Positions 43,264 through 53,780 of a DNA stretch of 64,000 nucleotides are shown one piece after another. Within the stretch, counting starts at the first letter, position 1. The number at the start of each line of letters is the position of its first letter. Position numbers and translations under genes: made by a program. The notes under the pieces were generated by a model. That model was given only the letters and a program-made list of their open reading frames with translations, had not been told where the DNA came from and made no database searches. Source of the stretch: Actinopolymorpha cephalotaxi (lineage in GTDB: Bacteria; Actinomycetota; Actinomycetes; Propionibacteriales; Actinopolymorphaceae); assembly GCF_013408535.1 (NCBI RefSeq), contig NZ_JACBZA010000001.1:5292850-5356849 (forward strand). The letters are read 5' to 3'.

Positions 43264-43311
43264 CGCTATGCGAACCAGGACGCGATCGACGACCGCCGGG
43301 TCGCCTGACGC
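43227..43311. repeat. Tandem duplication of the 3' end of the enolase-superfamily gene
   Basis: Forty bases at 43227-43266, covering the last codons and the stop, recur at 43272-43311 with one mismatch (period 45). The second copy still encodes NQDAIDDRRVA followed by a stop in its own frame. It is a recent-looking slippage or repair product. Confidence 0.85.
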
Positions 43312-43326
43312 CCGGCGGAACGGCGG

Positions 43327-44127
43327 TCAGCGGCGGCGGCCGACGGTGAGCACCGACGCCCAGTGCCGGGTCAGCCGGCCGTCGGGGCGGGCCGCGAGCC
43401 GGCGGCGGATCTCGCCGTACAGTCGGTCGCGCTTGTCCGGGCCCATCGCGATGTGCCCGGAGAACGTGTCCAGCAAGGCGATGTACTCCTCGGCGGTGTA
43501 GCGGATCCCCCACACGTAACGGCGTACCGCCACCGGCTCGAAGTGGCCTGACTCCTCGAACTCCCCCGCCAGGTCCGGCGCCTCCTCCGGCGGAGGCGGC
43601 GGCCACCGGTCGCCGGGCCGGTCCTCGCCGAGCTCGACGTAGACCTCCTGGATCTGTTCGAAGAACGGGTCGTACCCGGCCGGGAAGCCGTGCACGGCGT
43701 TCCACACCGCGAGGTGCCCGCCCGGCCGCAGCAGTTCCGCGGCCCTGGCGTACTTCACCGCCGGGTCGATCCAGGCCCAGGCGGTCGCGGCGTAGACGAG
43801 GCCGAACGGCGGACCGCCGGCCGGACCCGGCCAGTCCTCGAACGACGCGGTGACGACCTCGACGTCCGGGAAGCCGGCCAGGTTGTGCCGGGCCTGCTCG
43901 GCCAGCGCCGGTCCCAGCTCCACGGCGGTGATCGCGAACCCGGCCCGGGCCAGCGGCAAGGTGGCCTTGCCCGGGCCGCAGCCCACCTCCAGCAGGCGGT
44001 CCGGGGGGTTCAGCCCGGTGACGTCGAGCAGGTCGGCGTACACCTGCCCGGGATAGTCGGGACGGGCCGACTGGTACGACACCGCCGCCTCGTCGAAGGT
44101 GGTCCGCAGCCGCCGATCGTCAGACAT
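43327..44127 (-). CDS. Class I SAM-dependent methyltransferase
   Basis: The protein has 266 residues from the ATG at 44127 (MSDDRRLRTTFDEAAVSYQSARPDYP); an ATG five codons upstream is also possible. Motif I is LLEVGCGPGKATLPLA, motif II AVELGPAL, and the post-motif segments FGLVYAATAWAWIDPAVKYARAAELLRPGGHLAVWN follow the ubiE/Methyltransf_11 pattern. The substrate is unknown. It follows the isochorismatase-fold gene on the same strand by 52 bases. Confidence 0.88.
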   Translation of the reverse strand: MSDDRRLRTTFDEAAVSYQSARPDYPGQVYADLLDVTGLNPPDRLLEVGCGPGKATLPLARAGFAITAVELGPALAEQARHNLAGFPDVEVVTASFEDWPGPAGGPPFGLVYAATAWAWIDPAVKYARAAELLRPGGHLAVWNAVHGFPAGYDPFFEQIQEVYVELGEDRPGDRWPPPPPEEAPDLAGEFEESGHFEPVAVRRYVWGIRYTAEEYIALLDTFSGHIAMGPDKRDRLYGEIRRRLAARPDGRLTRHWASVLTVGRRR

Positions 44128-44179
44128 CGCGCCATCATGCACCGGCCGGCTCCCCGGAGCACCCCAATTAGGGCCAGTC

Positions 44180-44812
44180 CTAGGCGACCGTGGGCATCGC
44201 CTCCGCCGGGGGTTCGATGGTGGCCTCCCGGGCGAAGGTGAAGCCGGCGTCGACGGAGGTGACCGTGGCCAGGCCGCACGCGTCCAGCACCTCCAGCGAG
44301 ATCTCGTGCAGGCGTGGCGTCTGGGCCGCGCAGCAGTCCGACAGCACCGTCACCTCGTAGTCGTGCATGAACGCCGACCTGGCCGTCGACTCCACGCTGA
44401 TGTTGGTGACGACGCCGGCGAGGACGAGTTCGGTGACGCCGAGCCCCCGCAGCAGCGGGTCCAGGGAGGTCCACACGAACGCGTCGAAGCGCACCTTGTC
44501 GACCGTCAGGTCGTCGGGCAGCGCGCCGAGTTCGGCGACGAGCGCGCTGTCCCAGGTGCCCGCGACCAGTCCGTCCAGCCGCGCCAGCTTGGGGTTCAGC
44601 CGGGCGGCGTTGGGTCCCTCGTCGGCGCGGCCGGGCCGGTAGCCGTGCCGGGTGAAGATCACGGGTACGCGGTTGCGGCGCGCGTCGGCGACCACCTCGG
44701 CGGTGGTCCGTACGGCCTGGTCCACGTCGGCGAGCTTCATGCCCACGTGCGCGAGTGATCCCTCCGGATGACAGAAACCGTTCTGCATGTCGATGACGAC
44801 GAGCGCTCTCAT
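44180..44812 (-). CDS. Isochorismatase-fold hydrolase-like protein lacking the catalytic Cys
   Basis: The 210-residue protein begins MRALVVIDMQNGFC with the family Asp8, and has the catalytic Lys106 in VDKVRFDAF. The third residue of the triad, a Cys in the usual GVxTNxCVxxTA motif, is Ser139 here (GVVTNISVESTARSA, codon AGC). Family members hydrolyse amides or vinyl ethers through that Cys, so this protein is probably altered in activity or inactive as a cysteine hydrolase. The remaining fold, including the DCCAA segment, is intact. Confidence 0.87.
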   Translation of the reverse strand: MRALVVIDMQNGFCHPEGSLAHVGMKLADVDQAVRTTAEVVADARRNRVPVIFTRHGYRPGRADEGPNAARLNPKLARLDGLVAGTWDSALVAELGALPDDLTVDKVRFDAFVWTSLDPLLRGLGVTELVLAGVVTNISVESTARSAFMHDYEVTVLSDCCAAQTPRLHEISLEVLDACGLATVTSVDAGFTFAREATIEPPAEAMPTVA

Positions 44813-44956
44813 GGCGCCACCTTCCCCAGGCGAGTGGCAGGTTCCGCGACGACTTCCTGCAGACGTTAGGAAGCCGGTGTTGCCGCCAAGTGAACTTGCA
44901 TACGCGCCGGGTTACAAGCAGGAGTCGCCGGCCGAACACGACCTTCCAACAATTAT

Positions 44957-44986
44957 TTGACGGTCGGGGCGCCGAGCCACTACCGT
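44957..44986 (+). promoter_or_regulatory. Leaderless promoter of the ArsR-like/MFS operon
   Basis: A -35 box TTGACG (44957-44962), an 18-base spacer and a -10 box TACCGT (44981-44986) are followed by 6 bases and the ATG at 44993, with no ribosome-binding sequence. Transcription would start at or next to the A of the start codon. A regulator binding here could act directly on initiation. Confidence 0.75.
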
Positions 44987-44992
44987 CCCCGC

Positions 44993-45568
44993 ATGCCGTC
45001 GGAGATCAAGAGCATGCGGGCCGTGGCCCACCCGGTCCGGCTTCGCATGCTCTCCCTGCTCACCGGTGCGCCGATGTCGGCCACCGAGCTCGCCCAGGAG
45101 TTGGACATCACCCACGCCAACGCGTCCTACCACCTGCGGCTGCTGGTGGCGGCCGGCATGCTGGAGCCGGCCGGTGAGGAGAACGTCCGCGGCGGAGTCG
45201 CCAAGCGCTACCGCTATCTCGCCCGCACACCCGGGACTCCCGGGGCAGCCGGGTCACCCGGTACGACGGCGCCGCCCGGCGAGGTCGACCTCGAGCAGTT
45301 GCCGGTCTGGCAGGCGATCGCGGACGAACTCGTCCGGCGCGCGCACCACCAGATCCGCGCCGGCCATCCGGCCTCCCTCACCGACGCCGACCTCTGGGTC
45401 GAGCCCGAGACCTGGCAGCGGGTGGTCGCCCTCACCGCCGAGGCGTCCAACCTGCTGCACACGAACGCCCGCCGGCCTCGCACGTCCGGCACCATCCGGG
45501 TCAACGCGACGATGGCGCTGTTCGAGCTCGACCCGAAGGAGACCGCACAGAAGGGGAACGGGCGATGA
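44993..45568 (+). CDS. ArsR-like winged-helix regulator
   Basis: The protein has 191 residues from the ATG at 44993; an upstream TTG belongs to the -35 box. The HTH occupies residues 4-75 (IKSMRAVAHPVRLRMLSLLTGAPMSATELAQELDITHANASYHLRLLVAAGML), the ArsR/helix-turn-helix 20 pattern, with a wing ending KRYRYLAR. No metal-binding Cys cluster is present. A Gly/Pro/Thr-rich linker precedes a C-terminal effector domain of the kind seen in regulators of adjacent MFS genes. Its stop overlaps the MFS start by 4 bases. Confidence 0.88.
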   Translation: MPSEIKSMRAVAHPVRLRMLSLLTGAPMSATELAQELDITHANASYHLRLLVAAGMLEPAGEENVRGGVAKRYRYLARTPGTPGAAGSPGTTAPPGEVDLEQLPVWQAIADELVRRAHHQIRAGHPASLTDADLWVEPETWQRVVALTAEASNLLHTNARRPRTSGTIRVNATMALFELDPKETAQKGNGR

Positions 45569-46809
45569 TCGACCGGCACTCGCTGGCGCCGTTGCGCCAC
45601 CGGCGCTTCCGCTACTTCCTCGGCGCCCGCTTCTCCACCCTGCTGGGCAGCGCGATCGCGCCGATCGCGGTCGCGTTCGCGGTGCTCGACCTGACCCACT
45701 CCCCGTCGGCCCTGGGACTGGTGCTCGCCGCCCGGACGATCCCGATGGTCGTGCTGGTGTTGTTCGGCGGGGTGCTCGCCGACCGGATCCGCCGCGACGT
45801 CGTTCTCCTCACCGCCAACCTGCTGTGCTTCGGCACCCAATCGCTGGCCGCGGTCCTGCTGCTCACGGGGAACGCCGACGTCTGGCAGATCGCCGCGATC
45901 GAGGCAGTCAACGGCGCGGCCGCCGCGTTCACCTTCCCGGCACTGCAGGGACTGATGCCGCAACTCGTGGACCGCACCGAACTCCAGCAGGCGAACGCGC
46001 TGAACGGCCTGAGCCGCAACATCACCATGATCGGCGGCGGGGCGGTGGGCGGTGCGCTGGTCGGATTCCTCGGCCCCGGTTGGGGACTGGCCGTGGACGC
46101 GGTGACGTTCGGCGTGGCGGCGGTGCTGATCTCCCGGCTCCGGCTGGCCCGGGTGCCGCGCGAGGCCGGGCAGCGGTCCTCCACCTGGACCGACCTGCGG
46201 GTGGGCTGGCAGGAGTTCGTCTCCAGGCGCTGGGTCTGGGTGATCGTACTCGCGTTCAGCGTGTTCAACGCGGTGACCGCGGGCGCCGTGCAGACTCTCG
46301 GACCGGTCATCGCCGACGAGACCTTCGGCCGGGTGGGCTGGGGACTGGTGCAGTCGGCCGGCGGCGTGGGCCTGGTGGTCGGTGCGCTCGTGATGCTGCG
46401 CTGGCGGCCGCGCCGGCCGCTCGTGGTCGGTATGTTCGGCTGCGGGATCGCGGTGTTCGAGCTGCTGCTGCTGGGGTTGTCACCCACGCTCGCGCCACTG
46501 CTCGCGATCGGTTTCCTGGTCGGCATCGGCACCGACCTGTTCGGCATCGGCTGGGAGACCGCGTTGCAGGAACACGTGCCGACCGACCGGCTGTCCCGGG
46601 TCGCCTCCTACGACATGCTGGGCTCGCTGGTCGCGGTGCCGGTGGGGCAGCTCACGGCCGGGCCGCTGGCCGCGGTGTTCGGCGCGTCCGAGGTCGTGGT
46701 GGGCGGTGCGGTCGTACTAGCGGTGGTCGTGGCGCTCACCGCCGCGGACTCCTCCGTACGCGGGCTGCGCCGGACCGACGTCGCTCAGCGGGTCGACACC
46801 CCGATGTAG
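45565..46809 (+). CDS. MFS transporter (EntS/MDR type)
   Basis: The 414-residue protein begins LAPLRHRRFRYFLGARFSTLLGSAIAPIAVAFAVLDLTHSP, as in MFS_3/EntS-like exporters, has the loop VLADRIRRDVVLL after helix 2 and QGLMPQLVDRTELQQANALNGLSRNITMIGGGAVGG before helix 5. Twelve helices are visible. It is translationally coupled to the ArsR-like regulator and presumably exports a compound that the regulator senses. The last 25 bases overlap the end of the opposing lipoprotein gene. Confidence 0.88.
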   Translation: MIDRHSLAPLRHRRFRYFLGARFSTLLGSAIAPIAVAFAVLDLTHSPSALGLVLAARTIPMVVLVLFGGVLADRIRRDVVLLTANLLCFGTQSLAAVLLLTGNADVWQIAAIEAVNGAAAAFTFPALQGLMPQLVDRTELQQANALNGLSRNITMIGGGAVGGALVGFLGPGWGLAVDAVTFGVAAVLISRLRLARVPREAGQRSSTWTDLRVGWQEFVSRRWVWVIVLAFSVFNAVTAGAVQTLGPVIADETFGRVGWGLVQSAGGVGLVVGALVMLRWRPRRPLVVGMFGCGIAVFELLLLGLSPTLAPLLAIGFLVGIGTDLFGIGWETALQEHVPTDRLSRVASYDMLGSLVAVPVGQLTAGPLAAVFGASEVVVGGAVVLAVVVALTAADSSVRGLRRTDVAQRVDTPM

Positions 46810-48293
46810 GCGTGCTCGGTGTCGCCCTCCGTCGAGGCCGAGACCGGTGTCCCGTCGGCGAGCACCACCTGCGCCGCCACGTGCAGCATGTTGGCGACCT
46901 CGAGGTCCCAGGTGGACAGCTGGATCCGGACCTCGTCGTCGGCGCCGAAGCCGGCCGGCGTACTGCCGTCGCGAGGTGCGGGAAGGTCCACCGTCCAGGC
47001 GTGGAAACCGTCCGGAGCCGCGTGTGCCGGCAGCTTCCTCCACAGCGCAGTGCTGCCGGATCGTCGGGTGCGCACGGTGAACCATGCGCGCGAGGCCGGG
47101 TTGGTGACTGTCAACCGGACGTGGACAGGTGGCAGCGAGACGCTGGTGTCGTTGACGAAACCGACGGTCAGGTTGGCCGATCCGGGGACCGTGACCGCCT
47201 CGGGCGTACGGATGTGGACGGTCGGCAGCAACACGTGCAGTTTCCGGTACGCCGTACCGAGGTCCGCGCCCTCGCTCGTCAGGGCGCCGGAGCCGAACCG
47301 GGTCCGGTCCCGCAGCGAGAACGACAGCAGCTTGTCGTTCTGTACGGAGCCGGGCCGCAGCGTGAGCCGGAAGCGGTAGGTGTGGTGGTAGCCGGCCGGC
47401 ATCGCCGCGTCGGCGGTCGGTGACGCCAGCACACTGTGGTCGTCCGCTGCCCGCAGCGTGAGCCGGTGCCAGCCGCCGCCGCGGAAAACCTCCAACCGCA
47501 GATGGTCGGCCGCCGCGAAGTCGATGCCGAGGTCGAGACCCGCCCGGCGGTACGACCGGCCGGTGGTGTTGTCGACGGTGGCGGTGAACTCGACCGGTGC
47601 GCCGCCGACCGGCACGCGCCGCTCGGGCAAGGTGAGGTTGACAGGAGTGCCCACAGGTGGGTTCAGCGCGAACACCGGCCCGGGGGCAGAGCTGTCGTCG
47701 CGGTGGCTCGGGTCGCCCAGATCCAGTCTGGTCCGGGCCCAGAAGTTCACCCCGTCGTGGTAGGTCCTCGGCACAGCGACCCGTAGCCGGGAGGTCCGGG
47801 TCTCGTGGGGCCGAAGGCGTACCGGCGCCAGCTCGCTGTGGAGCGCTTCGGGTTCGTCCTCGCTGATCCACGTCATCGTCAGTCGGTGCCACCCGGCGTC
47901 GTCGTGGTACTCCAGCCGCAACTCGTCCGCCTTCAGGCCCCAGGGAAGGGTGAACGACAGACCGGCGCGGACGGCCCGCCCGGTCGGGTTGGTGACCTCG
48001 ACCCCGAACCGCGCGGGCGGCCCGCCGGGCGTCAGCTCACAGTCCTCGTTCCTGATGGCGACGATCCGCGGCACGTCGGCCGACGGGGACGGCGTGGGCG
48101 CGACGGTCGGCGTGCAGTCGAGGTTCGAAGCCGGAGCGGTGCTCGGGGCCGACGTGGCCGGGGTGCTCGGGGTGCTCGGCCGGGTGGTCGCGCCGGACGG
48201 TGCGGTGGACGTCGTGCCACACGCGGCCAGCATCACCGACGCCACCAGGGTGAGCCCCGCGGCGACCGCTGCGAGAGAACCCCTGCGGATCAC
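46785..48293 (-). CDS. Lipoprotein with repeated Ig-like/NEW3-like domains
   Basis: The 502-residue protein has the lipoprotein signal IRRGSLAAVAAGLTLVASVMLAAC (lipobox LAAC) and a Ser/Thr/Pro linker of about 30 residues. Three beta-sandwich units follow, each beginning like VEVTNPTGRAVRAGLSFTL, FTATVDNTTGRSYRRAGLDL or TVGFVNDTSVSLPPVHVRL. The first two share GWHRLTxxW/RxxDE-like blocks, so they are internal duplicates. It may bind or stretch across the cell wall. It lies 27 bases after the stop of the next lipoprotein gene on the same strand, so both are probably made together. Confidence 0.75.
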   Translation of the reverse strand: MIRRGSLAAVAAGLTLVASVMLAACGTTSTAPSGATTRPSTPSTPATSAPSTAPASNLDCTPTVAPTPSPSADVPRIVAIRNEDCELTPGGPPARFGVEVTNPTGRAVRAGLSFTLPWGLKADELRLEYHDDAGWHRLTMTWISEDEPEALHSELAPVRLRPHETRTSRLRVAVPRTYHDGVNFWARTRLDLGDPSHRDDSSAPGPVFALNPPVGTPVNLTLPERRVPVGGAPVEFTATVDNTTGRSYRRAGLDLGIDFAAADHLRLEVFRGGGWHRLTLRAADDHSVLASPTADAAMPAGYHHTYRFRLTLRPGSVQNDKLLSFSLRDRTRFGSGALTSEGADLGTAYRKLHVLLPTVHIRTPEAVTVPGSANLTVGFVNDTSVSLPPVHVRLTVTNPASRAWFTVRTRRSGSTALWRKLPAHAAPDGFHAWTVDLPAPRDGSTPAGFGADDEVRIQLSTWDLEVANMLHVAAQVVLADGTPVSASTEGDTEHAYIGVSTR

Positions 48294-48320
48294 CGGCAGA
48301 GCATACCGATCACCGGCCGG

Positions 48321-49952
48321 TCACTGGTAGGAGACGAAGACCGGGGTCGGACTGACCTCCATCGTCTGCCGCGGGGTGAACGTCGGGCTGTCCGCGCGGT
48401 AGAAGTTCTTCCACCCCCACCGGACGTCGGCCGGTGCGTTGCGGTGCAGCGTGTTCCAGGTCTCGAACTTCTCCCCGGGAGTGCCGAAACCGTCGGCGTG
48501 GATGAGCACCTGGATGTCGTCGTAGTCGGTGTGCACCGCGGACCGGTCGGAGATCATGTCCAGCCTGAACTGGTGCAGCATCAGCAGCTTCTGCGGCAGG
48601 TGGTTCTTCCGGGTGAAGTCGGCCAGCCACTCGGCCGTCCGGTTGACCTCGGCCGCGCCGACCGAACCGATCACGCTCATCGGCCGCTGGGGCGGCTCGA
48701 GCCGCCACTCCGGGTCCAGGGCCAGGCCGACGTTCGGCAGCTTGAGCAGTGAGGCGTACCGCTTGGCCTGGGTCAGGAAGTCGGTGTAGCCGGGCTGCAG
48801 GTCGAGCACGACGTACAGGCCCTCGCGGTGCGCCGCCTCGACCCACGGCCGCAGCGTGTCGACCGACGTCTCGTTGGAGTAGTTGCCGTCCCCTCCGGCG
48901 GAGGAGGAGGACACGGTGGTGATGATCTCGAACGCGGGTACGACCTTCTCCTTGCTCAGCGGCTGGTAGTCGGCGGCGACCCGCTTGGCCCGGGCGATGG
49001 CCTCGTCGAGTGGCTGCTGCCCGAGCGAGCCGAGCGCCGAGCTGCCCGGGTGGCCGTAGAGCGCCACCATCCGGCGGCCGGGAAACACCACCTGGCCGCC
49101 GCCGGGCAACTGGACGCCGGTCGCGGCCACGTCGACGCGTGCGCGCAGCCGGTCGGCCGGCCCGAAGTCGCTGCCCAGCGCGAGGACCCGGGACGCGTCG
49201 TCCTTGGCCAGCGCGGTGACGGCATCACCGTCGGCGCGCGGGTCGGCGCTGCTGGTCCGCACCACCCGCGCACCGGTGGCGCGCGCGGTGGCCGTGGCCG
49301 CCCGGCCGGCGGGCCGGTCGAGTGCGAGGACCACCAGGTCCTTCAGCGGAGTTGGCGGCTCGATGCCGGCCACGTCGCCGCCGGACGCGTCCGGTGCGTT
49401 CTTCCGTGCCCACGCCTTCGCCGTACCTACCGGAACGACCGTGCGTACCTTCAGCCGATCCAGCTCGGCGCGCACCGCGTCACCGGCCGCCTTCGCGGCC
49501 TCGGCGGTGCCGCCGGCCGCCGGAGTGACCAGCAGCGGAACGCCGAGCCGCTCGGCCGTCGCGGTGGCCTTGGTCAGACTGCCCTGGTCGCCGTCGGCGA
49601 CCAGGACGGCGGCCGGTGACCGCTGGTAGAGGGACCGGCTCGCGCCGAGCGCGAGTTGTGCCGCGGTCGTTCCGGCGACCACCGTGGCCGGGTCCTTCGG
49701 CACGGCGGTGACGGCCTGCTCGCGATCGGCGGTCGCACTCGGACTCGCACTCGGACTCGCGTCCTTGTCCGCACCCGGACCCCCGTCCGCACCGCCGTCG
49801 CCACCCTTGTCCGTCGCCCCCGACGTGCACCCTGCCATGGCCAGGACGGCCAGAACACACACGAGCACGGCTGCCAGCAGGCGCGCGCGACTCCGGGCCG
49901 GACCCACCCGGGTCGTGCCGGTCGGTCGTTCGCTGCCCCCGTTGAAGATCAC
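48321..49952 (-). CDS. Large lipoprotein with CWB2-like and barrel-like domains
   Basis: The 543-residue protein has a lipoprotein signal (RARLLAAVLVCVLAVLAMAGC) and an Asp/Gly/Ser-rich linker with SPSASPSA repeats. Residues 80-290 contain blocks such as SPAAVLVADGDQGSLTKATATAERLGVPLLVTP and LDRLKVRTVVPVGTAKAWA, which resemble the cell-wall-binding repeat 2 pattern. Residues 320-540 look like an alpha/beta barrel (KVVPAFEIITTVSSSS, VVLDLQPGYTDFLTQAKRYASLL, VGLALDPEW, QKLLMLHQF, VLIHADGFG). No catalytic residues can be assigned. The GTG start has a -10-like TAGGCT six bases upstream and no ribosome site. Confidence 0.75.
   Translation of the reverse strand: MIFNGGSERPTGTTRVGPARSRARLLAAVLVCVLAVLAMAGCTSGATDKGGDGGADGGPGADKDASPSASPSATADREQAVTAVPKDPATVVAGTTAAQLALGASRSLYQRSPAAVLVADGDQGSLTKATATAERLGVPLLVTPAAGGTAEAAKAAGDAVRAELDRLKVRTVVPVGTAKAWARKNAPDASGGDVAGIEPPTPLKDLVVLALDRPAGRAATATARATGARVVRTSSADPRADGDAVTALAKDDASRVLALGSDFGPADRLRARVDVAATGVQLPGGGQVVFPGRRMVALYGHPGSSALGSLGQQPLDEAIARAKRVAADYQPLSKEKVVPAFEIITTVSSSSAGGDGNYSNETSVDTLRPWVEAAHREGLYVVLDLQPGYTDFLTQAKRYASLLKLPNVGLALDPEWRLEPPQRPMSVIGSVGAAEVNRTAEWLADFTRKNHLPQKLLMLHQFRLDMISDRSAVHTDYDDIQVLIHADGFGTPGEKFETWNTLHRNAPADVRWGWKNFYRADSPTFTPRQTMEVSPTPVFVSYQ
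49733..49776. repeat. Short tandem repeat in lipoprotein linker
   Basis: Three copies of ACTCG(G)ACTCGC-type units (12-bp period) encode the ASPSASPSA linker following the lipid anchor. Confidence 0.6.
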
Positions 49953-50037
49953 CGCCCGAGCCTAACTGTCGCAACCGGTAGGTGCTCGCGCACATGCCGC
50001 TGCCACGCGGGCCGGACCGGGACAGCCGGCACCGGGC

Positions 50038-51747
50038 CTACCCCGCGGGCGCGCCGGCGATGGCCGTACCTGCCTTCGTCACCGTGTAGTCGAGCACCGC
50101 GCCACTCCAGAAGTGGAATCGCAGGTGGACGACGCCGTCGTTCAGTTCGGCGAAGAACGCGGGCAGCAGCCTGATGTCGCCGGTGTCGTACGAGGGAGTG
50201 AAGGACGCGCCGAACTCCTTGTACGACGTCCAGTTCGCCGGCCCGGCGTTGGTCCCGTCGGGATAGACCGCCTCCATCGTGGCCAGCCGGTCGCCGTTGA
50301 ACGCGGTCGGCACCGCGAACGCGTCGGACGTCCCGGTCGCCGCGCCCAGCACGGGACGGTCCGCGACGACGACCTCGAACCTCCAGGTCGAGCCGGCGGA
50401 GAACCTCGCGGTCAGGACGGCGTTCGTGCCGTAGTCGCCGCCGGCGGTCAGCGACGCCAGCAGATCCGCCCGGAACGTCAGCCGGTCGCCGTCCAGCACG
50501 TAGTCGCGCCCGGCCCGCAGCACCCGGTCGGCGTACTCGATCCGGACCAGCCGGTTGCCGTTGAGGTTCAGGGTGACCGTCCGGTCGGCGGGTGCGTCGC
50601 CCTTGCCCACGAACACCAGGTCGCTGCTCGCGGTGGACGAACGCGCCACCCAGCTCGTCCGCATCACGTCGTAGAGGGCGGTGTCGCGCCACCGGTAGGC
50701 GACCCGGTCGAAGTGCTGGCCGTTGTCCCACAGCATCGTGGTGATGTGCCGCTGCCGGGCGTAGTAGCCGAGGTACTCGAAGAACTTCAGCTTCTCGCCC
50801 TGCTCGATCGTCCCGGTGTTCTTGTCGAAACCCAGCAGGCCGTACTCCCCCAGCACCACCGGGATGCCGGCCGCGACCAGCGTGTCGTGCACCCGGTCGA
50901 AGGCGTCGGTCAGGTCCTGCTTCGCGGCGTCGTCGAAGCGGGTGCCGCCGGCGATGTTCACGCTGAACGGGTAGTAGCCGTAGTAGTGCACGGTGGCGAT
51001 GATCCGGTCGTCGTGCAGCGTGGTGATGGTCTTCCTCAGCTCGTCCAGCCGGGCCTGCGACGGTGAGCCGGTGAGCGTCGGCAGCACCAGCGGACGGGTC
51101 GCGTTACGGCCGCCGGAGTCCCGGACGATCTGGTGGAACGACGTGTTCAGTTCGTCCAGCCACCGGAAGTACTCCGGCGCGTCGGCGTTCCAGTCGCCGG
51201 AGAAGCGCGGCTCGTTGATGCTCTCCAGCATCAGCCGGTCGGGCTCGTCCCGCAGCCGGTCGGCGATCTGCGTCCACCCCGCGCGGTACTTCGCCAGCAC
51301 CTCGTCGTGGTGGTTCGGCATGTCGATGACCCAGGTGCTGGAGTCGTGGTGCATGTTGACCATCACGTAGAAGCCGGTCTGCAACGCCCAGTCGACCACC
51401 TGCTCCACCCGGTCCAGGTAGGCCGGGTCGATGGTGTAGTCCGGCGCGGGACCCATGTGCTGGAACCACGTCACCGGGATCCGGATGCTGCGGTAGCCCT
51501 GCGCCTTCAGCTGCTGCAGGAACTCCCTCGTCACCCGGGGATTGCCCCACGACGTCTCGTCCGGGCCGGTGGAGTCGAAGGTGTTGCCGAGGTTCCAGCC
51601 CGGCTGCATCGCGTCGACGTAGGCCTGCAGGTCATCGGATGGCATGGCGCGTCCCTGGGCGAGCGCCGGTCCGCCGGCGGACGACAACGCGAGGGCCAGC
51701 GCGATCGTGAGGGTCGCGAGAAGGGCCCGCCTGCTGCGTCCGAACAT
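50038..51747 (-). CDS. Secreted GH5 endoglucanase with C-terminal X2- and CBM46-like domains
   Basis: The 569-residue protein starts at the ATG after AGAAGGG. Its signal peptide (FGRSRRALLATLTIALALALSSAGGPALAQ) is twin-arginine-like. The GH5 barrel spans about 35-370: GWNLGNTFDS, RIPVTWFQHM, MVNMHHDSS with His133/His134, the acid/base Glu179 in SINEPRF, HYYGYYPF, the nucleophile Glu301 in VVLGEYGLLG and Trp340 in MLWDNGQHF. Two C-terminal beta domains follow (about 373-460 and 465-569), the first like the Ig-like X2 module and the second like CBM46, the arrangement of processive or xyloglucan-active Cel5B relatives. The expected action is cleavage of beta-1,4-glucans outside the cell. Confidence 0.9.
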   Translation of the reverse strand: MFGRSRRALLATLTIALALALSSAGGPALAQGRAMPSDDLQAYVDAMQPGWNLGNTFDSTGPDETSWGNPRVTREFLQQLKAQGYRSIRIPVTWFQHMGPAPDYTIDPAYLDRVEQVVDWALQTGFYVMVNMHHDSSTWVIDMPNHHDEVLAKYRAGWTQIADRLRDEPDRLMLESINEPRFSGDWNADAPEYFRWLDELNTSFHQIVRDSGGRNATRPLVLPTLTGSPSQARLDELRKTITTLHDDRIIATVHYYGYYPFSVNIAGGTRFDDAAKQDLTDAFDRVHDTLVAAGIPVVLGEYGLLGFDKNTGTIEQGEKLKFFEYLGYYARQRHITTMLWDNGQHFDRVAYRWRDTALYDVMRTSWVARSSTASSDLVFVGKGDAPADRTVTLNLNGNRLVRIEYADRVLRAGRDYVLDGDRLTFRADLLASLTAGGDYGTNAVLTARFSAGSTWRFEVVVADRPVLGAATGTSDAFAVPTAFNGDRLATMEAVYPDGTNAGPANWTSYKEFGASFTPSYDTGDIRLLPAFFAELNDGVVHLRFHFWSGAVLDYTVTKAGTAIAGAPAG

Positions 51748-51887
51748 TCGGCACGACCCTTCTGGACCGGCTGGTGGACCTTTCCCGGGCACGAACGCAC
51801 CGGAGCGTAGTTACGCTTACCCACCTGTTCCAGGCGTGACGACGTTCCAGGACGGCCGGACCCGGCCCGCCGGATCCGGCCCGCCGC

Positions 51888-53776
<1,889 letters not shown>

Positions 53777-53780
<4 letters not shown>

